The notes under the pieces are model-generated. The model was given only the letters and a program-made list of their open reading frames with translations. It searched no databases and was not told the DNA's origin. 61,324 nt of DNA, taken from NCBI GenBank assembly GCA_030532825.1, contig JAUNKK010000009.1, forward strand, positions 1 through 61,324, given 5' to 3'. This DNA is from Propionibacteriaceae bacterium. Lineage in GTDB: Bacteria > Actinomycetota > Actinomycetes > Propionibacteriales > Propionibacteriaceae. How positions within the stretch are numbered: position 1 is the first letter of the stretch; every line of letters begins with the position of its first letter. Made by a program: the position numbers and the translations under genes. Below, piece after piece: positions 8,262 to 18,240 of this stretch.

Positions 8262-9031
8262 CCGCCCTCACCCTAGAGATCCGCAAGTACCAGAACAGCC
8301 GCCTGTCATATGTGGTCCTAGGTCTGGCCGGCTTCCTATCTCTCTGGCTAGCGACTCTGGTCATCATCGGGGCGGCCCGCGCTGTCCCCGGTCCGCAAAC
8401 CACACTGACAATGACCCTCTACAATTTTGTCGGCCTCACCACGCTACTCATGGGACCAGCCGTCGCGATACTCGCCGGGCGGGTGGCTGGCGTGGATCAG
8501 GAGGAACGCATGGGCCAGCTCTATCGGGCACTCGGGCAATCGCCTCTTCAACAGTTCTTGACCAAGCTGACGCTGCTGACGATTCTCGCGGGCTTTGTGA
8601 ACTTCAGCATGCTGCTCGTCGGGGTCACGGTGGGGGCGCATGCCGGTCTAGGGGGCGCTCCCTCATACGGCGCATCCGGCTGGCCTGTCGTTATCCTGAC
8701 CCTGGCAGCCACACTCGCGGTCAGTGCAGTCCAGTTGGCTTTGGCTAGTATATTTGATCAACCCTCGGCCGGTGTTGTTGTGGGTATCGCGGGATCGTTG
8801 GTGGCCACGTTCGCACCCTTTTTGAATATCCCCGCACTCGCCTGGGCACTGCCCTGGGGACTAACCACCGCAGCCACGCCGTACCTGCCAGAAGCACGCC
8901 AATTCGAAGGCAATTCTGATTTTCTTTTGGTAAGGAACCCCAGCCTCTTGGCAGGTATCGCGCTCATCGTTGCCATCATTTGGACAGCTATCGCAGCTTG
9001 GTTCACGGCACACTTGGAGGAGAAATCATGA
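8258..9031 (+). CDS. Immunity ABC permease 1 (LanE-type)
   Basis: The 257-aa protein has about six hydrophobic segments (for example LSYVVLGLAGFLSLWLATLV near residue 15 and FLTKLTLLTILAGFVNFSML in the middle) and no long extracellular domain, like ABC-2 permeases of the lantibiotic self-protection group. The start overlaps the ATPase stop and the end overlaps the next permease start (both ATGA), which implies one complex made from one message. Confidence 0.82.
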   Translation: MTALTLEIRKYQNSRLSYVVLGLAGFLSLWLATLVIIGAARAVPGPQTTLTMTLYNFVGLTTLLMGPAVAILAGRVAGVDQEERMGQLYRALGQSPLQQFLTKLTLLTILAGFVNFSMLLVGVTVGAHAGLGGAPSYGASGWPVVILTLAATLAVSAVQLALASIFDQPSAGVVVGIAGSLVATFAPFLNIPALAWALPWGLTTAATPYLPEARQFEGNSDFLLVRNPSLLAGIALIVAIIWTAIAAWFTAHLEEKS

Positions 9032-9822
9032 CCACTGCCACTATGAATCCAACTCGATCCCCTGCAAGACACAACCAGATCAACCTCCTGACGGTTTGGC
9101 GGAATGAACGACTCAAAATCCGTCGCTTCTGGTTCTTTGTTGGAGCTGTGGGGCTTGGATCTTTCGCCCAGCTCCTCGGCGTGTCAAACTATCAAAATCA
9201 TCAGGCAACGTTCGTTGAGCAGAACATTACCTGGCTCGCGATCTGGGGCGAGGGCGCCGTCCTCGTCACCAAGATTTTTCTGCCCCTCCTCTACGTCGTG
9301 ATCATCAGTCAAGCCGCGGGACTTGAGTACCAGACACGAGGGTGGCAACGCCTAGCCTCGCTAAACCGTACTGTGCCAGCTGTGTTCGGCAAGCAACTGG
9401 CGGCTCTCGAAATCGCGGTGATTGGTCTCGTCATCTACACCATCGCCACCATCGTGAGCGGCCTGGCCCTCGGGTTCGACCCCAGCGAACTGCCCCCCTA
9501 CATCCTACGTGCTGGTTGCGGGGCGCTTGGGGCATGGGCTCTCAGCTCGGTCACCCTGCTAATTGGCACACATTTCCGGTCGTTCGCGGTCATCGCCACC
9601 GTTGGCGTCGCGGCCGTGATACTCGGCATGGGGATGTCTGTTCTGTTCCCGGCAATCACCACCGCTTACCCCTATAGCCTCATCGCCCAGGGCTTGGTCG
9701 GCCAAGACTTTTCCGACTTGGCCTCGCCTATCGCCATCATCGGCACAGCAGCACTGTCTCTGGCATGGGTGGCCATCAGCACCGGCCTGATGTGCCTGAC
9801 GATCAAGCATCGAGAATGGTGA
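9028..9822 (+). CDS. Immunity ABC permease 2 (LanG-type)
   Basis: I chose ATG 9028, which overlaps the previous stop by 4 bp and has GGAGGAGA in front; an in-frame start at 8980 lacks these. The 264-aa protein has about six membrane segments, including FWFFVGAVGLGSFAQLLGV, IFLPLLYVVIISQAAGLEYQ and AVIATVGVAAVILGMGMSVL. It should form the heteromeric channel with permease 1. A gap of about 270 bp follows before lanM, with no gene in it. Confidence 0.82.
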   Translation: MTTATMNPTRSPARHNQINLLTVWRNERLKIRRFWFFVGAVGLGSFAQLLGVSNYQNHQATFVEQNITWLAIWGEGAVLVTKIFLPLLYVVIISQAAGLEYQTRGWQRLASLNRTVPAVFGKQLAALEIAVIGLVIYTIATIVSGLALGFDPSELPPYILRAGCGALGAWALSSVTLLIGTHFRSFAVIATVGVAAVILGMGMSVLFPAITTAYPYSLIAQGLVGQDFSDLASPIAIIGTAALSLAWVAISTGLMCLTIKHREW

Positions 9823-10093
9823 AACCCTTGACCATTATGCAGGCGACCGCTTACCGTTGAACAGCTACACATCATTACCATCCTGTATGCAGGACCGCAT
9901 CGACTATCACCGCATCGGAGGCCTGGACCAACCTCTAACCAAGGCCACAGTACATCTTTTCTTGGCTCTTAGATGAAGTCGTATCAAACATACAACTGGC
10001 CCTGGTTAATCCTAGCGCAACTCAGGGCTTCGAGAGCCCGGAATAACCCGATAAAAACCAGATTTACACAACTCTTCTCGAGGAGAGCCACCC

Positions 10094-12865
10094 ATGACAA
10101 AAACTCATTCCACACCGGCCATCCCCTTTCCTGGGATCATTGATTCAGCGCTTGGAACCGTCTTCGATCAGACGCTCCACCCGCTGGTTCCGGAGGGAAC
10201 ACTGAAGGGATATGCTTTTCATGCACTGGAAACCCCGCTGGTCTACCTTATGAATGAACGCCGCCTGCAGGGAAATCTAGCTGGAAAGACTCCTGAAGAA
10301 CAATACCTGCGGTTCGCGGAAGACATATCCGGGGCCCTGAGCGAGTTGCAGGAGCGTTTCCCGGAACACTGGGCACGCTGGGTCGAGATCAGCGCCCACC
10401 TAAGTGAATCACTGAAGGAGATCTTGCGCCATGCCACTGAAGATATGCCCGCCATCTCAAGGCTTCTTCACACAGATGGGCGCCCCACTGTCAAGGCCAT
10501 CAAACCGCTCGGTGACGTCCACCCTCAAGGGATTGTGTGTGAGGTGGTAACTTCAGCAGGCGCTGTCTACCACAAGCCGCGTCCTGGCGGGAATGAGCTC
10601 TTCCTCGCTGCTCTTGACAGGTGGATGTCTGAACGAGCTGGGTATCGCCCTTGGCTGGCTCTCCATTTTCCGAAGGTCATCGATCGCGGTGATTATACGT
10701 GGGTGACCCCTGTACGGCCAGAGCCCCTCCCCCACCGTGACGCTGCTATTTACTATTACCGTCGCGCCGGCCAGCTGCTCGGGCTTGCCTATCTGGTAAA
10801 TCTCACCGACCTACATCACGAGAACATCGTCGCCACGGCAGCCCAGCCAGTTCCAGTGGATGTAGAGACGATTATGAGTGTGTTACCTCGAACTCCAGAT
10901 GGTCTTCCCGATGCCACTGAAGCTGTTCTGAAACAGACGGCTTCCTCCACTGCATCCCCAGGTCTCCTGCCGCTCGGCACCACCGTGAAGGAGCTGGGTG
11001 GCGACATCAGCGGTTTCGCGGCCGGTACTCTCCGGACGCTCCGGCGGATTCTCGACCGGCAAGGTCGTTCCGATATGCGCTACGTGCGCGCCAGCTTAGA
11101 GTTCACTCCTGATACGAACCGTCCTAAGCTGAACGGCATCCCGGTACCGGCAGCAGGGTACGTTGATGATATCGTCGAAGGTTTCGCCACGACCCTGCAT
11201 ATCGCACTGGAATATCGCGATGAACTAACTGTTTTCATTCGGAATCACTCACCCAACCTGCACGTGAGAGTGCTAGCTCGCATGACCAATCACTACTCGG
11301 CGCTGTTGGCCGGTCTGTCCCGGGTGGGGCGCACTACCTCCCCCGAGGCGCTTTTCGACGTGCTGCGCCGGACCGCTTCTGGGCTTGCCGAGCCTCTAGT
11401 GGCTTCGGAGAAAGCTCAACTGCGCCAATGGGCGGTGCCTCACTTCTGGACCACCGCAGATTCCACGGCGATTCGGGACCCCTGGGGTAAGGACGTGGGT
11501 CAGCTCGGAGTCGCCCCGGCTACCCGGACTATCGCAAAGATCACCTCGCTCACGGAGACGGATATCGAGTATCAGGTCTCCCTCATCCGGTTAGCTCTCC
11601 AAGACCTGGAGCAGGTTGCTCTCCCCCTGCACGGTGGACTTACCCAGCTCAGAGAGGGCTCATTCGAAAATTTCGCGACCTGCTACTTCGACGCCCTACG
11701 CGCCCAAGCCGTTGCTGGCCGGGACGGCAGCGTTAACTGGCCTACTTTGATCATTGATGAGGCGGGCCAACTGTTGATCCAGCCCTTGACCGGTGGGCTA
11801 TACCGGGGTGTCTCTGGGGTGGCGGAACTCTTGGCCACTACTTGTCCACCGGGGGAAACCTGGCACCAGCTGGCCGAGTCGCTGCTTAACACTCTACGGC
11901 TTGAAATTGAATCGTCTCTCACTGAAGCACCCCAAGCCTATTATCACGGCCCAGCGAGCCGACTCGCTGCGGCAGGACGACTGAGTTTAGCCTTCAACCT
12001 TGCTGCCCCCTGGCTGCGGCCCTACTTCGAAAAACTCCTCAGCACCTTGTGCGAAGCCGATTCCTCGCGTTCACTGGATCTGCTTGAGGGGCCGGCAGGG
12101 CACATCGTCGCCCTGCGGAATCAGCCAAGCCAGCACGCTCGAGCAGTCTGTCATCGCCTCGGCCATCAGCTGTTGGCGATGACCTCCTGCGGATGGGACT
12201 CGAAGGAGGCCTTCCCCTGGAGCCGGAATGCCAGTTTCGCGCACGATTCCGGAGGTGTGGGCACCGCGCTGCTCATTTCGGCCGGTCTGGCAGAAGACCC
12301 GGAAATGGTCGATGGCTGGCGTGGTGCCTGGGAGTTTGAGAATACCTTCAAACTTGATGAGGGCTGGGACGATGCACGCTACCCGGAGACGACATACTCA
12401 ACGAACTGGTGTCATGGCCTGGCGGGGATTGCTCTGGCACGCATCGTCTGGCTGCAGACCATTCATGGCAGTACTTTCCTCGAGAGGATAGTTTCAGCCA
12501 GCGAGATCTCCCAGATCCGCAGTGAGCTCGACGAGGCTTCTGGGATTCTCATGCGCACCCTGCATGATTGTGGATCCCCCAGCCTGTGTCACGGCATCGC
12601 GGGCGGTGCCATGGTGCTCGACGCCGCAGGGCGACTGCGCGACCGGCAGGACTGGCGCAAGGTGGCTGACGACCTCGTCACCCGCGCCGGCGCCACACTT
12701 TCTCGCTCTCCCCGTATGTGGGGCAAGCACGACGTGCGTGACTTCGGCATCATGACCGGGCCGGGTGGTCTAATCCTCGCACGCAGTTTCATCCGCAGTC
12801 CGCATGAGAGCCTCGGACCGCTACTGCCCACCATGGGACCAATTCCAATTGGAGGCACGGCATGA
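10094..12865 (+). CDS. lanM: Type II lanthionine synthetase LanM
   Basis: The 923-aa bifunctional enzyme dehydrates Ser/Thr in the precursor and cyclises Cys onto the products. The N-terminal kinase-like dehydratase shows YHKPRPGGNE (Lys161), TDLHHENIVA (Asp239, His242, Asn244) and VDVETI (Asp256). The C-terminal LanC-like cyclase has zinc ligands in NWCHGLAGI (Cys773) and LCHGIAGG (Cys832, His833). Length is normal for the family. ATG 10094 follows GAGGAGAGCC. Its stop overlaps the lanT start by 4 bp. Confidence 0.95.
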   Translation: MTKTHSTPAIPFPGIIDSALGTVFDQTLHPLVPEGTLKGYAFHALETPLVYLMNERRLQGNLAGKTPEEQYLRFAEDISGALSELQERFPEHWARWVEISAHLSESLKEILRHATEDMPAISRLLHTDGRPTVKAIKPLGDVHPQGIVCEVVTSAGAVYHKPRPGGNELFLAALDRWMSERAGYRPWLALHFPKVIDRGDYTWVTPVRPEPLPHRDAAIYYYRRAGQLLGLAYLVNLTDLHHENIVATAAQPVPVDVETIMSVLPRTPDGLPDATEAVLKQTASSTASPGLLPLGTTVKELGGDISGFAAGTLRTLRRILDRQGRSDMRYVRASLEFTPDTNRPKLNGIPVPAAGYVDDIVEGFATTLHIALEYRDELTVFIRNHSPNLHVRVLARMTNHYSALLAGLSRVGRTTSPEALFDVLRRTASGLAEPLVASEKAQLRQWAVPHFWTTADSTAIRDPWGKDVGQLGVAPATRTIAKITSLTETDIEYQVSLIRLALQDLEQVALPLHGGLTQLREGSFENFATCYFDALRAQAVAGRDGSVNWPTLIIDEAGQLLIQPLTGGLYRGVSGVAELLATTCPPGETWHQLAESLLNTLRLEIESSLTEAPQAYYHGPASRLAAAGRLSLAFNLAAPWLRPYFEKLLSTLCEADSSRSLDLLEGPAGHIVALRNQPSQHARAVCHRLGHQLLAMTSCGWDSKEAFPWSRNASFAHDSGGVGTALLISAGLAEDPEMVDGWRGAWEFENTFKLDEGWDDARYPETTYSTNWCHGLAGIALARIVWLQTIHGSTFLERIVSASEISQIRSELDEASGILMRTLHDCGSPSLCHGIAGGAMVLDAAGRLRDRQDWRKVADDLVTRAGATLSRSPRMWGKHDVRDFGIMTGPGGLILARSFIRSPHESLGPLLPTMGPIPIGGTA

Positions 12866-15093
12866 GGATTGTGTTGCAACAGAGCGAGCAGGACTGTCTG
12901 TTGGCTTGCTACTCGATGGTTCTCAGCAGCATGGGCTCGCGGGTTTCGCCCGGGGAACTACGCGACTGGAAACCCCTACCCTCTGACGGCTTGAGCGTCG
13001 GATTCTTACGCCTTCTCAACTCCGAATACGGGTTGACGATGAGCGCCCGCAAGGTGGACCGGAACCAGGTTTCCGATGACAACCTGCGCAGACTCACTAC
13101 CCCCGTGATCGCCCATTGGGAGGGGCATCACTTCGTAGTCATTGAAAAGTTCGGACGTCGGCATGTCAGCGTGGTCGATCCTGCACTCGGACGTCTGCGG
13201 ATAACCTACCAGGATTTCTGGGCTATGTTCACCAATGCTCTGGTGTTCTTGAGACCCTCCGATGACTTCAAGCGACACCATTCAGCGTCATCACCTCATC
13301 AATCCTTGCGTGCGCTGTTCCCTGCAAGCGCCGGTGCCCTACTAGCCCTGAGCATCATTCTGGCGCAGCTCGTGACACTAGGTGTCACTGCCGGAACGCG
13401 GCAGCTAGTCCACCTGGGTCCTCCGGCACCCATCCTGGTTCTCGGAAGCTTAGCGCTGACAGCAACGCTGACAGCCGCCTCATTCACCATCCGCTCCCTT
13501 GGACTGCAACGCGGCTCTAACCACTTCGAAAGCACGTACACCAAGCGGCTCTTCTCCGGAGTGTTCAGACAACGTTTGTCTTACTTCACCACCCAGTCGG
13601 TTGGAGCAATCACCGAGAAAATTGGCTTGAGATTCATCCTCAAAAACGCCTTGGTCATGACGATCCTTCCGTCGGTGCTCTCGGTCCTTTCACTGCTTCT
13701 CGCACTGATCTACCTAGTCTTGGTATCCCCACCTCTGGCCAGCCTGCTGGTGGCTGGCTCTATCCTCTATTTCCTGGTGAGCCTGTTCCTAACACGCCGG
13801 CAGATGGAAGCTAGTCAGACCCAGGTGCAGGCACAGGTGCAGATGAGCGGAGAGACCCAAGCGACCCTGACGAACATCGACGCCGTGAAGGCGACTGGAA
13901 CCGAAGAGCATCACCTGCGACGCTGGACTTCAATGAACCAACGAGTCAATATGGAGTACAACCGCGTCATCCGGTGGAGCACCCTGACAGCAGGCGTACA
14001 GACCGGTTACACCACCAGCATGTTGGCGCTCATCGTGGCCACAGGCCTCTGGCTGGTCGGCAGAGGGCAAGCCAGTATCGCCGACATCATCCTATTCCAG
14101 ACAGGCATGGCGTTATTTACCGGCGCGGTATCCGAGGCCCAAGGCGTGGTGCAGCAGATTGCCAACGTCGCTGTTTACCAGGACAAGCAAGCCGATCTCT
14201 TCCATGTTTCACCCTGCTTCGGGGAATTAATACCCGCGGATGAGCCCGGCAGGATCGAGGCCAGGTCACTCGCCTTCGGCTACCCGGGAAGCGCTTTGGT
14301 ATGCAACGGGATCGATCTCCAGGCCGTACCTGGCGAGAAGATTGCCGTATTTGGACCATCAGGAGCCGGAAAATCCAGCCTACTGTGCGTACTGCTGGGG
14401 CTCAATGACTTCTCTGGCACCCTGAAAGTGGGCGATGCCCATTTCCGAGAGAGTACCGGTGTGGTCTTTCCCAAGATGACCTTGGTGGAGGGAACCATAC
14501 ACGAAAACCTGATGTTGGGGTACGACCATGATGTCAACGATACAGACCTGTTAGACATCCTCGCGGATGTCAACCTAGATCAAACCGTGAACCGCCTTCC
14601 GGCCAAGCTGGATTCACGCGTCCAGGCGGGTGGCCGTAATTTCTCAACTGGACAGGCACAACGGCTCCTGCTGGCTCGCGCGCTGGTGCGAGGACGGCAA
14701 TTCCTATTCCTCGACGAAGCCGTCAGTAGTCTCGATGAGGACAACCGTCGCCACATCTACAAGCATGTGATCCGCGGAGAGCGTTACCGAGACGTCACCA
14801 TGGTCATGGTAAGCCACGACCCCGCAGTCATGGAGTATTGCGAAACAGTTTGGACCCTGACAGATCAGGACTCATTCGATGTGATGCCCGCCTCAGGACG
14901 CAGGTTCATGTCCGCGACGGTCACGGCTCCCACATCGCTAGCCGGAAAAACTCTCGATGCACTGCCGCGACGGGCCAAGCAGGCGGTAGACGACGCTCCT
15001 GAGTTGATGACCTATCCGAAACCACCCCGGCGTTACGAGATAGACCTGGTTCCTGGACGCCTTGCGCCCAGGCAGTGGCTGCGCCACGTGTGA
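12862..15093 (+). CDS. lanT: Peptidase-containing ABC exporter LanT
   Basis: The 743-aa protein combines three parts. The C39 leader peptidase occupies about residues 1-135, with catalytic Cys12 (SEQDCLLACYSMV), His90 (EGHHFVVIEK) and Asp106 (VVDPALG). A six-helix ABC membrane domain follows. The nucleotide-binding domain has Walker A GPSGAGKSS (from about 498), a divergent signature FSTGQAQRLLLARAL and FLFLDEA. It should cut the precursor after its double-glycine-type site while exporting it, so no separate LanP is needed. A C-terminal extension of about 70 residues after the ATPase is longer than usual. Confidence 0.94.
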   Translation: MRIVLQQSEQDCLLACYSMVLSSMGSRVSPGELRDWKPLPSDGLSVGFLRLLNSEYGLTMSARKVDRNQVSDDNLRRLTTPVIAHWEGHHFVVIEKFGRRHVSVVDPALGRLRITYQDFWAMFTNALVFLRPSDDFKRHHSASSPHQSLRALFPASAGALLALSIILAQLVTLGVTAGTRQLVHLGPPAPILVLGSLALTATLTAASFTIRSLGLQRGSNHFESTYTKRLFSGVFRQRLSYFTTQSVGAITEKIGLRFILKNALVMTILPSVLSVLSLLLALIYLVLVSPPLASLLVAGSILYFLVSLFLTRRQMEASQTQVQAQVQMSGETQATLTNIDAVKATGTEEHHLRRWTSMNQRVNMEYNRVIRWSTLTAGVQTGYTTSMLALIVATGLWLVGRGQASIADIILFQTGMALFTGAVSEAQGVVQQIANVAVYQDKQADLFHVSPCFGELIPADEPGRIEARSLAFGYPGSALVCNGIDLQAVPGEKIAVFGPSGAGKSSLLCVLLGLNDFSGTLKVGDAHFRESTGVVFPKMTLVEGTIHENLMLGYDHDVNDTDLLDILADVNLDQTVNRLPAKLDSRVQAGGRNFSTGQAQRLLLARALVRGRQFLFLDEAVSSLDEDNRRHIYKHVIRGERYRDVTMVMVSHDPAVMEYCETVWTLTDQDSFDVMPASGRRFMSATVTAPTSLAGKTLDALPRRAKQAVDDAPELMTYPKPPRRYEIDLVPGRLAPRQWLRHV

Positions 15094-15393
15094 CGAGCGC
15101 CAGGGTGAGCAACCTGAGCGAGGACGCCCTCAGCAGGCCAAAAGTCACAAGGATCCTGGTCCATGGTCCAATGTGATTCCCGCAGGGTTCCCCTAGTATT
15201 AAGATAGCACTGGATTCCTGGCAGCGGCACGCCGGATCAGCTATCTTCCGGCATCTGCACCAGCATCACCGGCAAGGAAGGTAGGTATCATATCATCATC
15301 TAATCAGATTCCAGCACAGTCCCGGGCAGAAAGCATCAACCAACAGTCTCGTAAAAAAATCAGCTATCCAGCTCAGCCCCTCAGGAGGAAAAA
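15094..15393. other. Leader region of the secreted-peptide/two-component unit
   Basis: A 300-bp gap with no gene recognised. A small hairpin GCCGGA (15231-15236)/TCCGGC (15247-15252) lies in it. The 3' end is AT-rich and leads to a strong ribosome site, TCAGGAGGAA, before 15394, so a promoter for the peptide and kinase probably lies here. Confidence 0.35.
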
Positions 15394-15555
15394 ATGTTCA
15401 TTCACAAACTGATTGCGGTCACCGCAGCCACACTAGCTTTAACACCCCAGGTCGAGGCTTCCAACATACCCCAAACGGTCGAGATAACGCCGCCCTCTAG
15501 CTCATCTTCCCCGCAGTACCTGTGTCACATTGCCCCTCTCTTCTGCGGCCTCTGA
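15394..15555 (+). CDS. Small secreted Cys-loop peptide, candidate signal for the adjacent kinase
   Basis: A 53-aa reading frame follows a near-perfect AGGAGG site. Residues 1-22 (MFIHKLIAVTAATLALTPQV, EA) look like a Sec signal peptide with likely cleavage after VEA. The mature part is a Pro/Ser/Thr linker (TPPSSSSSP) ending CHIAPLFCGL, where Cys44 and Cys51 could form a small disulfide loop. It ends 11 bp before the preferred histidine kinase start. It has no lanthipeptide leader. I infer a secreted pheromone or sensor partner; it matches no family I recognise. Confidence 0.6.
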   Translation: MFIHKLIAVTAATLALTPQVEASNIPQTVEITPPSSSSSPQYLCHIAPLFCGL

Positions 15556-15566
15556 AGTGCAGCCCA

Positions 15567-16811
15567 GTGAGCTCCCGCACCCCTAAACTGGATTGGATAT
15601 CCAAGAACGCCTGGAAGCAGCAAGGATCAGACTACGCTACTCTCACCCCATGGTGGCTTCGCGTAGGACTGCTCTTAGCAGCTTTGGTGGGATTGGCTAG
15701 CGACGCCACTTCCACTTCCTGGACGCCAGCAAACATCTGGATTATAGTCCAGTTTATTTTATCGTATGCGGCCATTGGCTTGTGCCTTATCTCGATACAA
15801 GCATCGCTCATCCTCTGCGCAATGGCCATGGGAACGACGTTTACCACCCATCTTCCCTTCTTCCCCATGATAGTGGCAACGGTAATCATGCTGGCGATAT
15901 TCACGTTGTTCCGCCACCGCCTAATGGCTATTCACTGGGGCTTGACCATCGCATGGCTCAGCGCAACCATTTGGTTCATAAAGATCAGGGGAATCAGCAG
16001 CGGATCAGCTTTCTGGTGGGGTTCTATCTCGGTGCTCTGTGGCACCAGCCTGGTCGGCCTAGCCCTCCGGTACCTTGTGGTAAGGACGGTCAAGATACGC
16101 CGACAACTAGTTGCCGTCAGAGCCCGCCAAGAAGAAGTGCGTCGCGAAGAACGTCAGCACCTGGCGCGGGAGCTTCACGATGTGGTGGCTCACCACATAA
16201 CTGTTATCACGATGAATGTCATAGCTCACCGGAACTCCCGAGACCCTGATCTACTCCAGGACGTTTTAGGCATCATCGACGACTCCGCTCGCGAGGCACT
16301 CTCTGAGCTAAGAGCGCTACTAGACGTCCTACGGACAGGAGAGAAAGAGGATCCCAAAGCTCTCACCGAACAGATAGACTGCGCCCCAAGCATAAGCGAA
16401 CAGATTGACCGGCATATAGAATCACTAAGAGGATTGGGCTTTGCCATAACCTCAACGGACACCGACCCAAGGGTAGAATCACTTCCTTTCTCGCTCCGAA
16501 ACACATGCGCACGCCTGATACAGGAATCAGTTACCAATATCGCCAAACATGCGCATACAGGAGCAGCCTGCTCCATCGCTCTGGTCGTCGAGAAGACAGA
16601 GGTGCAGGTCAGAATCACAAATTCCCACCCCAAGATCACCGCCCACCAGAGGCCGGGAGGATACGGATTGACCTCTCTCCACGAAAGAGTCACCGCAGTG
16701 AACGGCAGCTACTCATCTGGACTTCGCGGCGATCAGTGGGTGGTAGAAGCCCGCATCCCCATTCACAATTCAGATCCTTCACACTCGACATCCCGAAGGA
16801 ATCCAGAATGA
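15567..16811 (+). CDS. Sensor histidine kinase, NarL/LiaS-type
   Basis: The membrane kinase has about five or six N-terminal helices (from WWLRVGLLLAALVGLASDAT), a HisKA_3 box RQHLARELHDVVAHH with the phospho-acceptor in ELHD, and an HATPase domain (LIQESVTNIAKHAHTG; GGYGLTSLHERV). I chose GTG 15567, just after the small peptide stop; GTG 15522 would overlap that peptide by 34 bp. It should phosphorylate the regulator at 17448 and tune the lanthipeptide genes. The usual direct kinase-regulator junction is broken by about 640 bp carrying an IS remnant. Confidence 0.85.
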   Translation: MSSRTPKLDWISKNAWKQQGSDYATLTPWWLRVGLLLAALVGLASDATSTSWTPANIWIIVQFILSYAAIGLCLISIQASLILCAMAMGTTFTTHLPFFPMIVATVIMLAIFTLFRHRLMAIHWGLTIAWLSATIWFIKIRGISSGSAFWWGSISVLCGTSLVGLALRYLVVRTVKIRRQLVAVRARQEEVRREERQHLARELHDVVAHHITVITMNVIAHRNSRDPDLLQDVLGIIDDSAREALSELRALLDVLRTGEKEDPKALTEQIDCAPSISEQIDRHIESLRGLGFAITSTDTDPRVESLPFSLRNTCARLIQESVTNIAKHAHTGAACSIALVVEKTEVQVRITNSHPKITAHQRPGGYGLTSLHERVTAVNGSYSSGLRGDQWVVEARIPIHNSDPSHSTSRRNPE

Positions 16812-17039
16812 TCCGACCATTCGCCACGTCGAGCGACGGAACGCAGACTAGATATTTCAATACAGTGACTACGACTAGTGATTAACCTTTTTATAAAGGC
16901 TTGCTAAGGAGGCTTATTCAGGGACGCCGCTGACTGGCCCTTGACAAGGTGGGATGCCGCTTGGGTGGCCGCGCTTGAATAACCCTCAAGCTATACCGTT
17001 TCAAGCAAGGACGCGCTAGCTTTCGATTGGATCCACCCA

Positions 17040-17400
17040 GGCATCTGCGGCCGGCGCAGATACCAGCAGGTTACCCAGTTCCTCATAGCCAGGAACTGTC
17101 GTCGATCGGGAGTGCGGGCGACTCCTACGATAACGCGATGGCCGAGTGGCGGAGTGATCGGGCTCTACCCAACCGAGTGCACCACACGAGACAGGCCATT
17201 CAAGACCGTCGACCAGGTCGAACTCGCCACCTTCATGCGGGTCGACTGGCACAGCACCGGACGCCTCCACTCAGCATCCGCCATCTGCCCCCATCGAGGA
17301 CGAAAACGCGTACTACGATCACCACCAGCCCCCAGCTACCCCGGGGCGGTTCAGATACCCACCCAAACCCTCTCCGACAAGTATAAACACCTCCAGCAAC
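17040..17400 (+). mobile_element. IS3-family transposase OrfB remnant
   Basis: One frame gives SIGSAGDSYDNAMAEW (about 17100-17150), the conserved end of the IS3 DDE domain including the last catalytic Glu. The match continues in another frame as FKTVDQVELATFMRVDW and STGRLHSASAICP, equivalent to the usual 'VEWFNHRRLHSAIG' end. The element is frameshifted and has lost its 5' half and inverted repeats. The remainder of the 16812-17447 gap shows no gene. Confidence 0.85.
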
Positions 17401-17447
17401 CCCAAAATCAGCCACAAATAGCACGAGTCAGGTGGTAATCTGTCGTC

Positions 17448-18131
17448 ATGGCAGACATCACTGTTCTAGTGGTTGATGACCAGCCACTCATGCTCTATGC
17501 CATGAGGACCCTCCTCGACAACGAGGACGGCGTCTCAGTAGTAGGGACGGCCGAGGACGGTCAGGCAGCAGTTGAACAGGCCCATGCGCTCATCCCAGAC
17601 CTAGTTCTGATGGATCTCAAAATGCCCCGTCTAAACGGGGTCGAAGCCACACGAAGGATCGTCGCAGAGTTGCCCAGCACCAGGGTGTTGGTGATCACAA
17701 TGTTTTCTACGCTAGACCATGTGGTCCCCGCCCTCCGGGCAGGGGCCTCAGGGTATCTGGTCAAGGACGCCCGCGCTGAGGAGATCCTTGCCGCCATCCA
17801 TGGCAGCATGGACGACAACCTGCCGCTGTCCCCCGGCGTCGTGCGCCTCCTAGCTCAACAGGTGATCGGCGGCGTCCATGACCCGAAGGCCGTATCCGGG
17901 TCAGCCGCGACGGAGATAGGCCTGGCGCCCCGCGAGATCTCCGTCCTGCAGCTCCTGGGACGGGGGCTCAGCAACCGTGAGATCGCCAAAGAGATGTACA
18001 TCTCCGAGGGCTCCGTCAAGGCCTACCTGGCCAACGCCTGTACGAAACTCGGCGTCCGCGATCGGCTCCAGGCCCTGATCCGGGGATTCGAGTTGGGCAT
18101 CGTCAGCCCCCGGCTCTCCATCGAGAGTTGA
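17448..18131 (+). CDS. Response regulator, NarL/FixJ family
   Basis: The 227-aa protein has a receiver domain with phospho-acceptor Asp56 (LVLMDLKMPRLNGVE) and the switch region TRVLVITMF followed by KDAR. A C-terminal LuxR-type HTH reads GLAPREISVLQLLGRGLSNREIAKEMY. It is the partner of the upstream kinase and probably activates or times the lanthipeptide operon. Expression independent of the kinase gene is likely because of the IS remnant in between. It is the last gene of the inserted cluster. Confidence 0.9.
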   Translation: MADITVLVVDDQPLMLYAMRTLLDNEDGVSVVGTAEDGQAAVEQAHALIPDLVLMDLKMPRLNGVEATRRIVAELPSTRVLVITMFSTLDHVVPALRAGASGYLVKDARAEEILAAIHGSMDDNLPLSPGVVRLLAQQVIGGVHDPKAVSGSAATEIGLAPREISVLQLLGRGLSNREIAKEMYISEGSVKAYLANACTKLGVRDRLQALIRGFELGIVSPRLSIES

Positions 18132-18240
18132 ATGATCGGCCTCGGCATGACGAAGCGGCCAACACCGTCGGCATGGAGTGGAGCCACGACCCGGGGTTCG
18201 CCGTCATCGGCTGGTCTGCACACCCCGCCCACCAGTTTGT

